Below, in pieces: positions 32,861 through 45,999 of a DNA stretch of 64,000 nt. The stretch spans positions 1,219,001 through 1,283,000 of the forward strand of contig JAKNDB010000108.1 of NCBI GenBank assembly GCA_024305405.1, in the 5' to 3' direction. Both the position numbers and the translations under genes were made by a program. This stretch comes from Dirofilaria immitis (taxonomy: Eukaryota > Nematoda > Chromadorea > Rhabditida > Onchocercidae). Numbering within the stretch: position 1 is the first letter of the stretch; each line of letters opens with the position of its first letter. The notes beneath the pieces were generated by a model. That model was not told the DNA's origin, searched no databases, and saw nothing but the letters and a program-made list of their open reading frames with translations.

Positions 32861-35800
32861 CTGACCACTATCCAAGAAAAATTTTGCCATTCGAGTCATT
32901 TCCATCTAAAATAGAATTTTGATGAAGTATATTTGGCGAATGTTCAAACGCACAATATCAGAGAATTTTATTGCATACAGTTTGATGAGTTCAAATAAAA
33001 TTACAACAGATTTGTATCTGAATAAAATAGATAATCTAAACTTACCTGATGAGGTGTCTCCCGCATGTTATTTGAAGCCACTTTTTCGAATTCTGGAAGT
33101 ATTTCATTTTGACTGGTACTTTCAGAACAAAATACTTGGTAAGAACTTCATACGAAACGAAATTTCTATTTAAGAGCTTACAGTGAACTTAACATAATGA
33201 CGCTTAAAGTAATCTCTCTTCCCAAAAGTTGTTTAATGAATGTGAGAAGTAAACAAAAACTTAAAGCTTTACCACTTTGAGCGCTTTGGTTGGTGGCCTA
33301 AATGGTCTATTATTGTAGTTGGTTTCACGAAGACACATTCGACTTGGATTTGCAACTGTCGAATTACTTGTCAACCTTGGATAGAATTGTTCAATCTGAA
33401 AATAAAGCTTATTACGTGGTAGATATTTTCCAGCTCATATATATCATATAGATATATAAAATGCGGACCCTTTGTTGTGATGGACTTATCTTCTCGACTT
33501 GACTTATCCTCGTTACTGGTAAAACTATTGTCTCAGTGTCGGTACTTTTCACAGGAGATAAGAAGCCAGTGGTATGTATTCTGAATTGGTCAACTGGTTC
33601 GCATAAACTGCAATCAAAATATTATATCCATAGAAACAGAATGAATATACAGCAATTTTTAAATTGTAAAAATAAAATAAATAAGAACTGATGAACAGTA
33701 ATAAAAAATATAGCAACTCCTTCCAAAGACGAACTAACTTCAAATCTTCAATAAAATAAAAATACCTAACATACCTGCTCTCCAGTGGACCATTCGCTTG
33801 TTCAGGAATTGTATAATGTGAAGGTATGAAAGCATGACTTCGTGAAATATCGTCATTTGAACCGATATGCAATGGAGTTGATGTAAGCAATGAAAAGCTA
33901 TCATCAATGAAGCCTGCGGCCATATTCTGAAAGTAACATGATACGCTAAGTATTTCCTCAATTTCGTAGTTCATAAAAATAATGAAGTTCTTTACAGTAT
34001 ACAACTTGCGCACACTAAAAATCAAAAGCGAGTGGTTCAATAATCATTTCAAGTCGTACTTCAGAAGCTTAATTCAAGAATGATCTAAAGTCAATAGGAA
34101 TGTTACCTAGAAGACCACAGATTATATTTATTATATTTAATCTAGTCTAAATCATAAAGTGCATCAAACTATGTAGCATAAAAATGCTACAAACCATTTC
34201 ATTTTAAATCCTTTACTTGGTGTTTCCACCATCCCATATGAAATAGCGGAGTCCGTGACGTTGTCATCATTTTCGTCATCAAGTGATGACCTGAAATGGT
34301 TTGAAATTTTTTTTGAAAACAAGTTTTTTGCTCTTAAAGTTCCATTAAACAACAGTTCAATATTTCAAAAGAAACTAAGATATATGAAAATACAGTTCGT
34401 TCAATTTATAAGGAATATTCATACTTACCATACGATGCAACTCATGGGAAAACTTAATTTTTTGAAACTGGCCATTTAAAATCGTGTGTAGGAAAAATCA
34501 ACTGGTTAAGTGCCTCCCTTTGACATAATACCAAATCCCTACCAGACTATCTGTAGGCGAAACAAGGAACATGTCATTCAACCCCACACCTTGTTAAGGG
34601 ACATGTTAATTGAGTTTCAAGCGAACGACAGGCTGACCGAAAAGAGGAGTCTTTGAAGGAGGTAGACGGTACTGCTCCACTTAATGCATCATCTGCCATA
34701 TTGATAGGTGTTTCGTTTTCCGGTACACTTGTCCCACTAAATCTGTATTCTGTAAATAAAAAGAATTATTTTAATTCCTATTTATGAATTAGGAAACAAT
34801 AAGTTGGAGAGCAATTACTGAAACAGTTAGCTAAATATGAATAAAATTCCTCCTTAAGATTTATTAAATTTCTGGTTAGCCGAATAAAATGAAATAAAAG
34901 GTCGAAATCTCAACGACACTAATAACATGTCAAAAAAATTATTTCACTTAACATTACTGGTTGTTACAGTACTATGATTATATTAGATTCTGGAATTAAT
35001 CATATTCTTTCCAACATTGTACAATGAAGAATTTATTATTATACCCCATGTTTTTATAATCAAAGTTATTCTTATCCTCGCTTACCTTTTCAAGAATACA
35101 TTTATGCTGTGCCTCGTGTTCCATATTTCTTTCCTCATGAATGTACTTAAGTTAACCCAACAAATAGAACTACTCAGCTTTTCAGTGTCGTGTCTCAATC
35201 ATTGATAACTACATGCTAGACATAGCCGAATATCAGCTCATTTAAGAGGATTCATAATGCTAATTTTTCCTAACCAATTTTTTTATCGACTCATATCGAC
35301 TTGGATATCGATAAACTTATGATTATATTAAAATTTAAAATTTTACCAACAGCTTTGCCGGGATCCGACAGGCGGAACTTCGACGGAGGCGAACAATTCT
35401 CTGGTGGACAGAACGCGTCGCTAAATGCAGAAACATGGAGAAAAGACCTAGAATTATTTTACAGATGAAACCACGTATATATACAAAGGTCTACTACTCT
35501 ACTTCCAATTAAGCGAGACAATAAGTAGCTGTATATTGTATGCACTATCACAAAGTAAAGAACGATAACATAAGCTAAATTAACAAGATGTGATTTCAAC
35601 GCATATTTTTATTTGTCTGAAGTCACTAAATTCTTTCACCATTCTTATATTGCCTTTGAATATTAATTATTTCTACATTATTTCCTAACCGTTATTTTAT
35701 TAATTGGCTTATCTAACAAATTAGTGGTGAAGCAAAACTTACTTTAATGGTGACTGTGAAGAGGGTGAGCTTGAATTCGGTGATTTTTTCCTCGTTGGTG

Positions 35801-38328
35801 TCTTTAAGGTAGGAGCAGTGGGCATAATAATCTAAAATAATGAAATGATGACAGACAAAGTCTCTGCAATTAGAAAACAGCTCACAGGACAATTCATTCA
35901 CATTTGCAGGCACATCGGCCGTATCATATTGGTTTCCAGGACTCATAAAAAAAAAAGGAATTCTGCGCTTATTTATGAATCCCGAGTAAAATAGGAATTC
36001 AAGATCCGCTTAAAAGTAACATTTTTCAGCTTACTGATTTCGAGGAGGTGAGCCAAATATTGATGAGCCCAAACCAGAGTCAGCAAAACTTGTAGAACGT
36101 CGTGAACGCTTCCGTTCTGGTGTTCCTAATACGCTACTTTTTGATGGCCACTGAAAATGACCTTTATATGTTACACTTCTCCGGCTGGCGCCCTCCCTTT
36201 CCATTGCTTTCATTGTTAGATCATCAACCTGAAAAAAAGGCGTGTTAAAGTGTATTAAAAGTTTGTTAATATATACCGTATTTCCAATAATATGAAGTTC
36301 AAATCACTTTTACTTTTATTCTTTATGTTGTTTTATGATTAGAATGAAATATTCAATTCAGATTTCACCAACTAGAGAATAGATGATCAAGAATTTATTA
36401 GAAAAACATAACAAGAAGAAATCTTATCTCGAAAAAAGTTTTGAATAATGTATGAGCAGATAAAAACACAACTCTTAGTAAGAATTTTTCCACTGAGTAT
36501 ATGTTTATCAGTCTCTCAATAAACTCTGTATCTTAACGATTATTTTAAACTTTAAAAGAAATAGTAAATGATGATAAAGTATATGAGACCTGTGTGTTTC
36601 AAACGTTTACAAAAGACGAAAATGCACCAATCTTTAATAATTTGATTAAGGTTATGATATAATAAATGCTGATGTAGGAAGCAATTCCGGACTCACTTTC
36701 AGGATAGTTTCAGCCTTCCCGATCTTCATACATGATCAGGAAACCTAAAATCTCCCAACCGAATTTACCAGATTCAAACTTAAAAATTCAAACATGCCTG
36801 CAACAAACAATGCATAACAGGGGATTAGGTGGTGATGTGCGGCCCTCATAGTGTTTGCTGTGAAAATTCTTTCATATCGCAATGGAATTGCTAAAATACC
36901 GAAGAAGCGAGAAAACGACGGATTTGAACCGTTGCGAATTATGTAGAAATTATAATAAGACTGGATGAAAAATGGCTTAATATATATTTTTAAAAAAATA
37001 TAAAAATATAATTAATTTGGAATTAATTTAATTAAAATTTAAAAATATAATTTAAAATTAATTTAATTAAAATTTAAAAATAAAATTTATTAAAGCATCA
37101 AATATTTAAAATTGTTTTATACTATTTAATTGATAAAATCAAAAACATTTGTTTGGCATATTCGTTTTGTTAAAAAAAAAAAAAAAAATGTAAAGCTAAT
37201 CGTGAATAATTGCAAAAATTCCTTCCTACGATTCGTTGTACAATTTCGCTATATATATATATATTTTCTCTCTCTCTCTCCTCTCCTCTTTCCATGTGTT
37301 TTTTCGACATTTAATATTTAAGTTGTACAAGTTTAATTTTTGGCTGAAGTTTTTATTTATATTTATTCCTCCATATATGCAAAAATATCAAAATTAATTT
37401 CAAAATTATCTGATTAAAAATTAGGTGAAATTTTTCTTTTCTCAGATGTTTATATCAATGTTTGTTTCTTTAACTTATCAATTATAGAGATCTCTTAAAT
37501 TATAACCCTGTTATCATGTAAAATGATCATATACTATTATAATGGAATTTAATCATTGATTTAAACGAACTATCAATAATCAATATTATCTCAAATTTTA
37601 CTGGAATAAATTATAGGAATTAACTTGAATGAACTGATTAAAATGGATATTGATAAGAATGGAATAGTAATGTTTAAATTTTAAATGTTAAAATTAAAGC
37701 TAATTATCATTCATAGTTAGGAAAAAGAAAATGAAAAAATACAAGAAAAAATGAGAGAAAAAGAAAAAAGAATGTAAGAGAAATATTAATGATAAATCTT
37801 AGCTCTAATATCATACAAAATTATTTTCATCGATTCAAATGATTTCAATTGATTCAAATTATCGATGAGAATTCTCGAGATCAATGCGAATCACTCGTAC
37901 AGATACGATATCTATCGTTATCTTAGCTCGATTTACCTTATTTTACATGAGCATTAACAATTGATTTCAAATTATTCATAAGAACTCTCGAGAACAATAT
38001 AAATCATTCTTCTAGATAAAATATCTATTATACTTTTTTGAAAAAAAAAAGAATTTATCATAATTTATATGAGTTAACAAATATTCTATTTAGTAGTGCT
38101 TATTCTCGAGAATAATTCATTGATCAATTATTTGCTTGAATATAGAAATAATGCATACTAACAATATAAGAAATGATAAATTTTATATTTTTCTATTATA
38201 AATATCAAAAAAAAAGATGGATAATTTTATATCAAATTTTTTTTCATAATTATATGAATCGATTAACTTACCAATCGAACATTTATCGTTGATGGTAATG
38301 ATCGATTCCCGACATCAATTCTCCTCAT
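32861..38328 (-). CDS. Unrecognised Ser/Pro-rich multi-exon protein
   Basis: Start ATG at 38328 gives MRRIDVGNRSLPSTINVRL, with a strong GTAAGT donor and then a 2-kb intron. Phase-consistent exons follow: 38328-38272, 36228-36035, 35941-35902, 35831-35743, 35420-35347, 34749-34590, 34290-34191, 33926-33775, 33607-33469 and 33395-33261, where a TAA occurs. Two further exon-like blocks, 33118-33046 and 32905-32861, have good donors, so the real 3' end is uncertain. The product is hydrophilic, with clusters of Ser-Pro/Thr-Pro and basic patches (VLGTPERKRSRRSTSFADSG, LKTPTRKKSPNSSSPSSQSP, TTGFLSPVKSTDTE, RPFRPPTKALKV). It has no membrane segment and no domain I recognise. Many proline-directed phosphosites and KR-rich patches suggest a nuclear, perhaps cell-cycle-regulated, disordered protein; that is inference only. 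The donors at 34190 and 33468 are weak. Confidence 0.6.
37846..38034 (+). repeat. Two diverged copies of a ~112-bp repeat
   Basis: CAATTGATTCAAATT at 37846 and CAATTGATTTCAAATT at 37958 start two blocks. Each continues with a TCTCGAGA core, a run ending in AATCA(C/T)TC, and a ATCTAT-containing end. A partial third core (TTATTCTCGAGAATAA) lies at about 38100. It lies inside the first intron of the unknown minus-strand gene. Confidence 0.55.
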
Positions 38329-39324
38329 GTTCTGATGATGGTCAACTATGTTATAATTACGCAATAGTTGGGAGCTGTTAGTAGTGGTCGGTTCGAGTGG
38401 TCGAGGTCACGGTGACCCCTCTTTCTCTCTGCTGATCGATTTTTTCCGGGATCATTTTTTTTTTTTTTTTTTTGTTTTTGATTATTATTTTTTCTTCCTT
38501 ATTTTTGATGCATTCCTGTTATGAATTATTTATCCCTTTTCTTTCTCCCGTATATTATCTATATTGTTAGGAGGATTGTTATTTATAATTTTTCGACATT
38601 CTTCAACAAATGACCTTTGACCTTGATGAGATTACTTCAAAGATACAATTGTTGTAATGGTATATGTGATTTGATGATCAATTCTCGTCATTGTTATCAA
38701 ATATAAATGGAAATTTTTCGGAGAAAACAAAAAGCTAGAGGAAAAAGACGAGATGTGATACATGAAAATTAATCATCAGGTTTATTTTAAGTTCGAAAAC
38801 TTTATATCATTTCTCATCTTCATATATGTTACATTTGCACTTTAGTAATTGCAATTAAAACGACAAAATTAAGCTTATTTAAATCTAACAAACTTTTCAG
38901 AAATTATCATTTATACTCTTAATGATATATTTGAGAAAAATTTATTCCATTTTTTCTATATATTTTCAATTTTAATAGCTTAAAATTTTATTAAAAACTT
39001 TGACATATTTTTCATTAATATAATTCCGAAATATTTGAAATTATTTGCTTACATTTAAGAATATGAAAAATTTTAACTTTCAAAAATTCAAAATAATTGT
39101 TTAAATTTAAACAAACAATAATCATTTTCCTATCATTTTTATTTATTACTTTTTTTTTTTTAGAAATTTTAAAACAAATTCATCCTATTCAATTATCAAA
39201 TTTCAAACATTTATTAATTTACTCTTTTAATTATTTTAAAATTTTACATATTTTATAAATATTCTTGACATATACATTCTTATCATTCATTGGTTTTAAT
39301 TTAAAATTGAGGCAAATTATAAGT

Positions 39325-39525
39325 ATTAATCGATACCTGTGAAATTATTAATTTCTATATTAATCAATACCTGTGAAATTATTAATTTCTATATTAATCA
39401 ATACCTGTGAAATTATTAATTTCTATATTAATCAATACCTGTGAAATTATTAATTTCTATATTAATCAATACCTGTGAAATTATTAATTTTTATATTAAT
39501 CAATACCTGTGAAATTATTAATTTC
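39325..39525 (+). repeat. 34-bp tandem repeat, six copies
   Basis: The core ATTAATCAATACCTGTGAAA recurs with CCTGTG at 39336, 39370, 39404, 39438, 39472 and 39506, an exact 34-bp period. Copies are almost identical: the first has C-G for C-A and the fifth has one C-to-T change. This indicates recent expansion. Confidence 0.95.
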
Positions 39526-40403
39526 TTTCCTTCCTTCCCGACACAACTTAATATTATTACTATAATTTTTAGAAAAAAATAAAGAAAAGTAAAATTCAAC
39601 TTAATTTATTTTATAAACTTCGTTTTTTATTATCATCTATTTTTGAAATGGCTTTTATTTTTCTGCTCATATAATAGATAATATTAGTTTGCATTTTATT
39701 CCATATTTTAATCCAATCTATTTTTTTGTCATCCAAAATGGATTTTTTTTCTTGCATGCATAATTAATCGATGGAATTTTTGTAATTCAAAAAATTTATC
39801 ATCAATATTTTATCATTTCAGGATAAACATTCATAAAATGAGTATTTATCATTTAACGAGACTAATAAGTTATCTGTTTCTAAAATTATTAAAATTCGAT
39901 AAAGAACGAAATAAAAATTAGGAAACAAGGATTATAAAATAAGGAGGTGGAGAGGGAAGGGAGGGAGGGAGGGGGGAAAAAAATTATATTCATTGAATGA
40001 GTTATCTTTTTCGACAATAATAAATTATCGTTCTCGAAGAAATGAGTTATATTTTGCTCGAGCTGAATAAGTTATCATCTTTTTTTTTTTTTTTTTTTTT
40101 GGGATAGAAATATATTCATGAAATGAGCTAGTCTTTCTTAAGATTATTAAAAATTTCGATAACGCTAAGAAGAGAAGCGAAAAATTTAATGCCTTTCATT
40201 TTTTTTTTTTCGCTTTAAATTGATAATATTTGTTAGTGGAAAGAAAAAAAAAAAAACAAACTTTAGCTAAATAAATGTTAAAAATTCAAATAAAATTATT
40301 TTAATTTTAAGCCTTTTTTTTTTAAATTATTAAAATAAATTGCTTAATATTTATAAATAAATAAAATTTATGCATATCCATGCTTATCATTTATTTCATT
40401 TTA

Positions 40404-40443
40404 TCTCATTTCAAGAATTTGATTTTCAATTCTTGAAATGAGA
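40404..40443. repeat. Perfect 16-bp inverted repeat (hairpin)
   Basis: TCTCATTTCAAGAATT at 40404-40419 is the reverse complement of AATTCTTGAAATGAGA at 40428-40443, with an 8-nt loop. It stands alone in an AT-rich desert; no flanking gene explains it. Confidence 0.7.
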
Positions 40444-40789
40444 AATTATTATTCGTGAAATGAAATAAAATGCAATGAATATGAAAGAAATGAAGGAATG
40501 AAAAAAAAAACAAACAAAAAAACAAAAAAAACGAAGAACGGAAAAGAATATATTGAAAAAATATAAATTTTTATTATTTAAAATTAAAAATATATTTTAA
40601 AAGGAAAATAACTTTTTTTTTTTTTTAATTCCCTTTATGCAAAATTGAATAAAAATCAAAAGTTTAAATTTAAAAACTTTTTCATTTTTTTTTTTACTCT
40701 TTCCCTCTCTGTTACAGTAATATATCGTCACTAAATATAATTTGATAAAAATTAATCTTTTTGAAATTAAGATTTTTTTTTAAAAATTT

Positions 40790-40950
40790 ACCTTTTTGAA
40801 AATTAACTTTGTTGCAATTAAGCTGTTTGAAAATCAAACCTTTTGGAAATTAATCATTTCGAAATTAACCTTTTTGAAATTAAGCTTTTTCATAATTAAC
40901 CATTTTGAAAATTAACTTTGTTGAAATTAATCTCATTGAAAATTTGAAAA
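40790..40950 (+). repeat. Degenerate ~20-bp tandem repeat
   Basis: A run of variants of TTTTTGAAATTAACC repeats about every 18-22 bp with substitutions. It is low complexity and probably arose by slippage. Confidence 0.5.
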
Positions 40951-41659
40951 TTAAACTTTCTCTTGGAAAAAAAAACGAAAATTGAAAAATTAGGAGAAAC
41001 AGTGATTAAAATGAATATTAGAAAGAGATAAGAAGAAAGATGAGAAAGGTTTAAACGAGAGTAGGAAGATTTTTCGAATTTTTTTTTGTTATAATTATTG
41101 AAACTTTTAAAATTTTTCTGATAATAATAGCCATAAAATATTTGACCTCTTTTGTGTCATATTTTTTGTCCAAATTTCTATCCTATCTTATCTTACCCAT
41201 CCTCTAAATCATCTCCATTTGTTTGCAATAATTGTTTATCATTTGTGTTACTCATATTATCTACCTGTGCAAATAAAAGTTATATCTATTATTAGGATAA
41301 CTTTATGAGAGAGGTAATTTAGTTGAATGAGATAAAAAAGATAAAAATACTACTTGATAAATAATATAGAGCGAGGGAAAGGGGAGAAAAATTTCCAATA
41401 ATGATAATAGGATAAATGAGAGAAACAAAGAGAGAAAGAAATAGAGAGAGAGAGAGAGGGAGAGAAAGAGGGAGAAAAAGAGGAGAGAAAGGTTAAAAGA
41501 GAAAGCGTGGGCGGCATAAAATGAAATCTCCACAAACTTCGCTTCACTTTTAATAATAGCTCTTCTTCTGTTAGCATAGCTGTGTCATCCTATCATTGCT
41601 TCATTTGCAATGCCAATAATGCTCTGTTCGATTTGAGTTATCAACACCTGTATATTCTA

Positions 41660-41805
41660 TCTATAGATATGTCTGTATAGGTGCTAATGGTGTGTATGTG
41701 TTGTAAGTGCATAATATGTATAGTGTATCTGAATAGGTCATATAAATGTATATATTTGTAGGTATGTGTCTGCAAATATATTTAATATATGTAGATATGT
41801 ATGTA

Positions 41806-41842
<37 letters not shown>

Positions 41843-42091
41843 ATGTATGGTGTGCATTTGTTATAGGTGTATGTGTAGTGTATGTGAATAGGTGTGTATA
41901 TTTGTGTGTGTATATTTGTGTCTCCAAATATATTTTATATATGTAGATATATGTATGTGTGTGTATGTTTGTGTATGTGTATGTGTGTTTATAAGAAGTG
42001 TATGTAGTGTTTAAATGAATAGAACGCATATATATGCATCTGTAGGTACGTGTCTGTAAATATATTTTACATATGTAGATAAGTATATATA

Positions 42092-42133
<42 letters not shown>

Positions 42134-42240
42134 ATGTTTGTGTGTGTTGTAGGTGTATGTATGTGGATGAATGTGTTGTATATGTATATATGTGTCTGTG
42201 TATGTATGTATATGTATATGTGTATGTGTGTGTATGTTAA
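41660..42240 (+). repeat. Compound GT/TA minisatellite with a higher-order unit
   Basis: Tracts of GT and TATG are interrupted by a conserved spacer, GTGTCTGCAAATATATTT plus ATATGTAGATA, at about 41766, 41920 and 42051. A ~130-155 bp unit has therefore been repeated three times around the GT tracts. A (TC)n tract follows at 42343-42371. Confidence 0.75.
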
Positions 42241-45200
42241 TTTTATTAACTATTTTTGAAAGAAAATGCTGTACTTTTAAAACCAGGCTATATATATATA
42301 TATATATAAACATTTGCTTTGAGGATTATAGTAATCCTATTACTGCTCTCTCTCTCTCTCTCTCTCTCTCTTCCTCCTATTTTCTTTTTTTTTTTTTTGC
42401 CAATTCATCATCTTTAGCAAAATGAAAATAGTAACTTACCACTTGCATTTTGCAGTTGCATCTTCTCGATGCATTCCTATTCCCGATTTTGCTCAAATCA
42501 CATTATCAATAACATGCTATTAATTACAAAATTAGATTAACTATTAGCTAATGTTTGTTAAATTCATACTTTACATTTGCATGCATGTATGCATTTTCTC
42601 TTTCTACTGTTAATTTGAAATCATTCTGATAAGCTTAACTTCATCATTATTCACATTTCTCTTACTGATAATATATGATAATTATCTGAATAAGTGATAG
42701 ATTAAAAAAATATGCTCTAAATGAGATATTCGTTGATATTATTTATTACCATTATATGATAATGATAATGATGATGATTATCATCGTTATCATTATCATT
42801 ATGATTGTTAATTTATTATTATTTTCCTGAATTTTCTTTTCCCATCTTATTTAAATAGCCTATTCCAGTATTATAGAAATGAATTTTTTCCTTTTCATTC
42901 ATTTAAAATGATTGAGCAAAAAAAAAAATTTCAATTTAAAATTTCCATTTATTTTGATTTTGATATGAATAAATAAATAGGAAAAAAAAAAAAAAAAAAA
43001 GGACTATTAAAGTTCATTAAATTTCATACTCAATTAGTTCTTTCTTCTTTTTTTTTTTTTTTAATTTTAAATCTGCTATTTCGTTTCTTCTTCATTTTAT
43101 TTTTTTTTGTTCTCTTTTTCCCTCCTCCACATTCTCGACCTGACATTTCCTATTCTTTTAAAATCATTCGTTCTTGTTTCGAATTTCATTATCAGACAGA
43201 CATCAGTTCCTTATCCGTTTTTTCTTTTATTTTCCTCTACCTTTCTCCTTTTCTCCCTTTCTTTCCCGCTCTCTCCATCTCTCTCTCTCTTATCATTTGT
43301 GATAAATGATTATCTCATAGGTAATGTCATACCTTTCAGAATTCGTCTATTTTTTCATTAATATTCACTGAAATACTTTTTCCTTTCTTTCTAAATAAAA
43401 TGAGAAAAAGAGAGAGAGAGAGAGAGGAAGAGAGATGAAGAGAAGAATGAGTGCTTTAAACAAAAAATGAAAATGAAACCAAATTTTGACATTTCTAAAA
43501 ATGATTCATTTATATTTCCTAGACAGTTTATGTTATATCATGAAAGCACATTTAAAAAAAAAAAAAAAAAACACTCACTCTCTCTCTCTCTCCCTCTTTC
43601 CCTGTTTGTCAGATTTAAAAAGTCAGAAAAAATAAATGCGAAAGTTTGAAGAGACGAGAATAGGATATGTTGTCGAGAACGAATCCATTGTCCTCATTTA
43701 AAATTATTTGAATCATTAGAAAATTCCAAAAAAAAAAAAAATAAAGAAGAAAAAAATCGGCTAGAAAGGAGGAATAAAGGATTATTTGCAATCATTTCCA
43801 ATAAAAATTTGCTTTTGTCTAATTTATCAACGAATAGTCTGGAAATTTTAATCTTTGATAATTTCTTAAATTTTCAAGAAATTTTGCAAAAAAATTATTT
43901 GGGAAATTTCGAAAATTTGAAAAATGATACTATTTTCGATTTATAAATTTCAACTTTTGATTATTTGAATGCATGCAAATATTAGATGTTATATATTTTT
44001 CAATGTTTTACTGTTATTATTTATATATCATAGTTAAAATTCATTTATATTTCTATTTCCATTTCTGATATATTCGCAATATTTATATCAAATGTAAATT
44101 TATTGAAAAAAAAAAAAAGAAATTTGAAATGATATTGATGGATAGGATTATTTTTCAATGCTATTGATAAGTAGGATTATCGTTTAAATTAGCCAATTTA
44201 TCATATCATATTATATATAAAATCATATAAATAATGCCTTTAAATGAGAACTCGGAAGGATTGATTAATTGTTTATCAGAATTTGAAGAATTTTTAACGA
44301 ATACTGAAATTATCGATGTAATTAAAATATTAAAAAGATTTTAATTATATGAAAAGAAAAAAAGAACGAAGAATTTATTATATAATTATACCATTTTCAA
44401 TAATTTCATCATATCAGTAAACTTGTAATATTATAACTATAAAAATATTTAAACATAAATTTTCTTTTGTATCTTTACAAGGTTATCATATATGAGATAA
44501 GCAATTCTTGATAAATTCATTTAATCGATTAAGCATATTCTGATTTTTCGATTAGATATTCTGATTTTAAATATTCCGATTTATTCCTAAGAATGAGCAA
44601 AAATATTATTTGTATTATTTTCAGTTAAATATTTTGGAATAAACGATCAGATCAATCAATCGCAATTAATATACATTTACATAGTTTATCCTTGATAGAT
44701 GATTAGCTTTATCAGTTATCTTTTTTTTCTTCACTATTATTTTGTTATAGTTTGAACTTTCACCTTTATTTATGCTTACTTATTTATTTTCTCTATTTGT
44801 TTCTTTCTTTCTTTCTTTCTCTTTTTTATCATCATTTTAATGATTGATTTCTCTTCTTTTTCCTTAAAAAAACTTGATCCCTTATGTTCGTTTTTTTTTT
44901 TGAAATTTAAAGATATGCTTTTTCTTCTTTTCCGTTCTATTCCCTTTATTCCTTTTTTTTCTCCTTTTTCCATAAATTTATTTTAAACTTGAATATTATA
45001 ACTATACCACAACTTTCATTTCTCTTTTTCCCTACAAATTTATTCTATATTTGAAAATTAGAATTATACTATTTCCATATTTCTATTTTTTTCTTTACTA
45101 TACTTTTGTTCATTTCTTTCTTTTTCTTTTCTATTAATACACCTGTTAAAGTTGGAAATTTTTACTTTTAAAACGATTTAAAAAGATAACAAAAGAGTGT

Positions 45201-45459
45201 TACCGATGATATGAAATGGATTTTATAATGATGTTCTCTTCTTTTCTTTCTTTCCTTCCTTCCTTCCTCTCTTTCTTTCGTTCCTACACTTTTTTTATTC
45301 CTATTCTTTCTTCTTTTCTTTCTATTTCTCTTTCTTTTTTTCTTTCTCTCTTCTTAGCTATTTGTAAATATAGAAAATGATGAAAAGTTGTAATGATAAA
45401 CAAGAAGCTTTTTCAATTTAGCTATTTATTATCTGGTCATCATCACATCTATCCTTTTT

Positions 45460-45957
45460 CCTCTTTCTCTCTCTCTCTCTCTCTCTCCCTGTCTTTCTTC
45501 AAATGAAACTATTGTTCATTGGTTTGTTAAATTGTTAAAAATTCACCAATCTTTCCGTTCAAACTCAATTCTTTTCTCCCATTTCAGCTCATCCTGCTTG
45601 ATCTTTTATCAAAATTGATTTATGTTAATAGATCGTAAAAATGGATGAAAAAATTCCGTAAAAATGGACTGTCAATTTAGGATCGATCCTAACTAAATTG
45701 CTAAAAATCATTCCTGTTGGGTATCATCAACAATTTGTTATTAACTTTTTTATTATCATTCCTTTTTTTTTTTGTTTTTTATTTCAAATCAATTTCATTT
45801 AATAGATATTTGTCAAAAATTTAATTATACTTTTTTTTTTTAAATATATTAGAAAATTAATTTCTTTTGTTTTTTATTTGACAAAAATTATTTTAGGAAA
45901 AAAAGTGAAAAAATAAAATTTAAAAAATTCGTTTTTTTCTCTTTTCTTCTTCTTCCG

Positions 45958-45995
<38 letters not shown>

Positions 45996-45999
45996 GTCT
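45460..45999 (+). repeat. Polypyrimidine (TC)n microsatellites
   Basis: CT-repeat tracts at about 45469-45487 and 45959-45993 within a pyrimidine-rich stretch. Similar short CT/AG tracts occur at 41440-41460, 43283-43291, 43410-43426 and 43580-43592. Confidence 0.7.

Noticed and set aside
36900..36945. Sequence resembling a tRNA T-arm on the minus strand (GGTTCAAATCC)
   Set aside because: The T-stem has only four pairs, the expected acceptor partner and anticodon arm are missing, and the upstream sequence is simple AT.
41661..42425. Several 60-120 codon ORFs rich in Thr/His/Tyr or Cys/Val
   Set aside because: They come from GT/TATG repeats on the two strands, without coding character.
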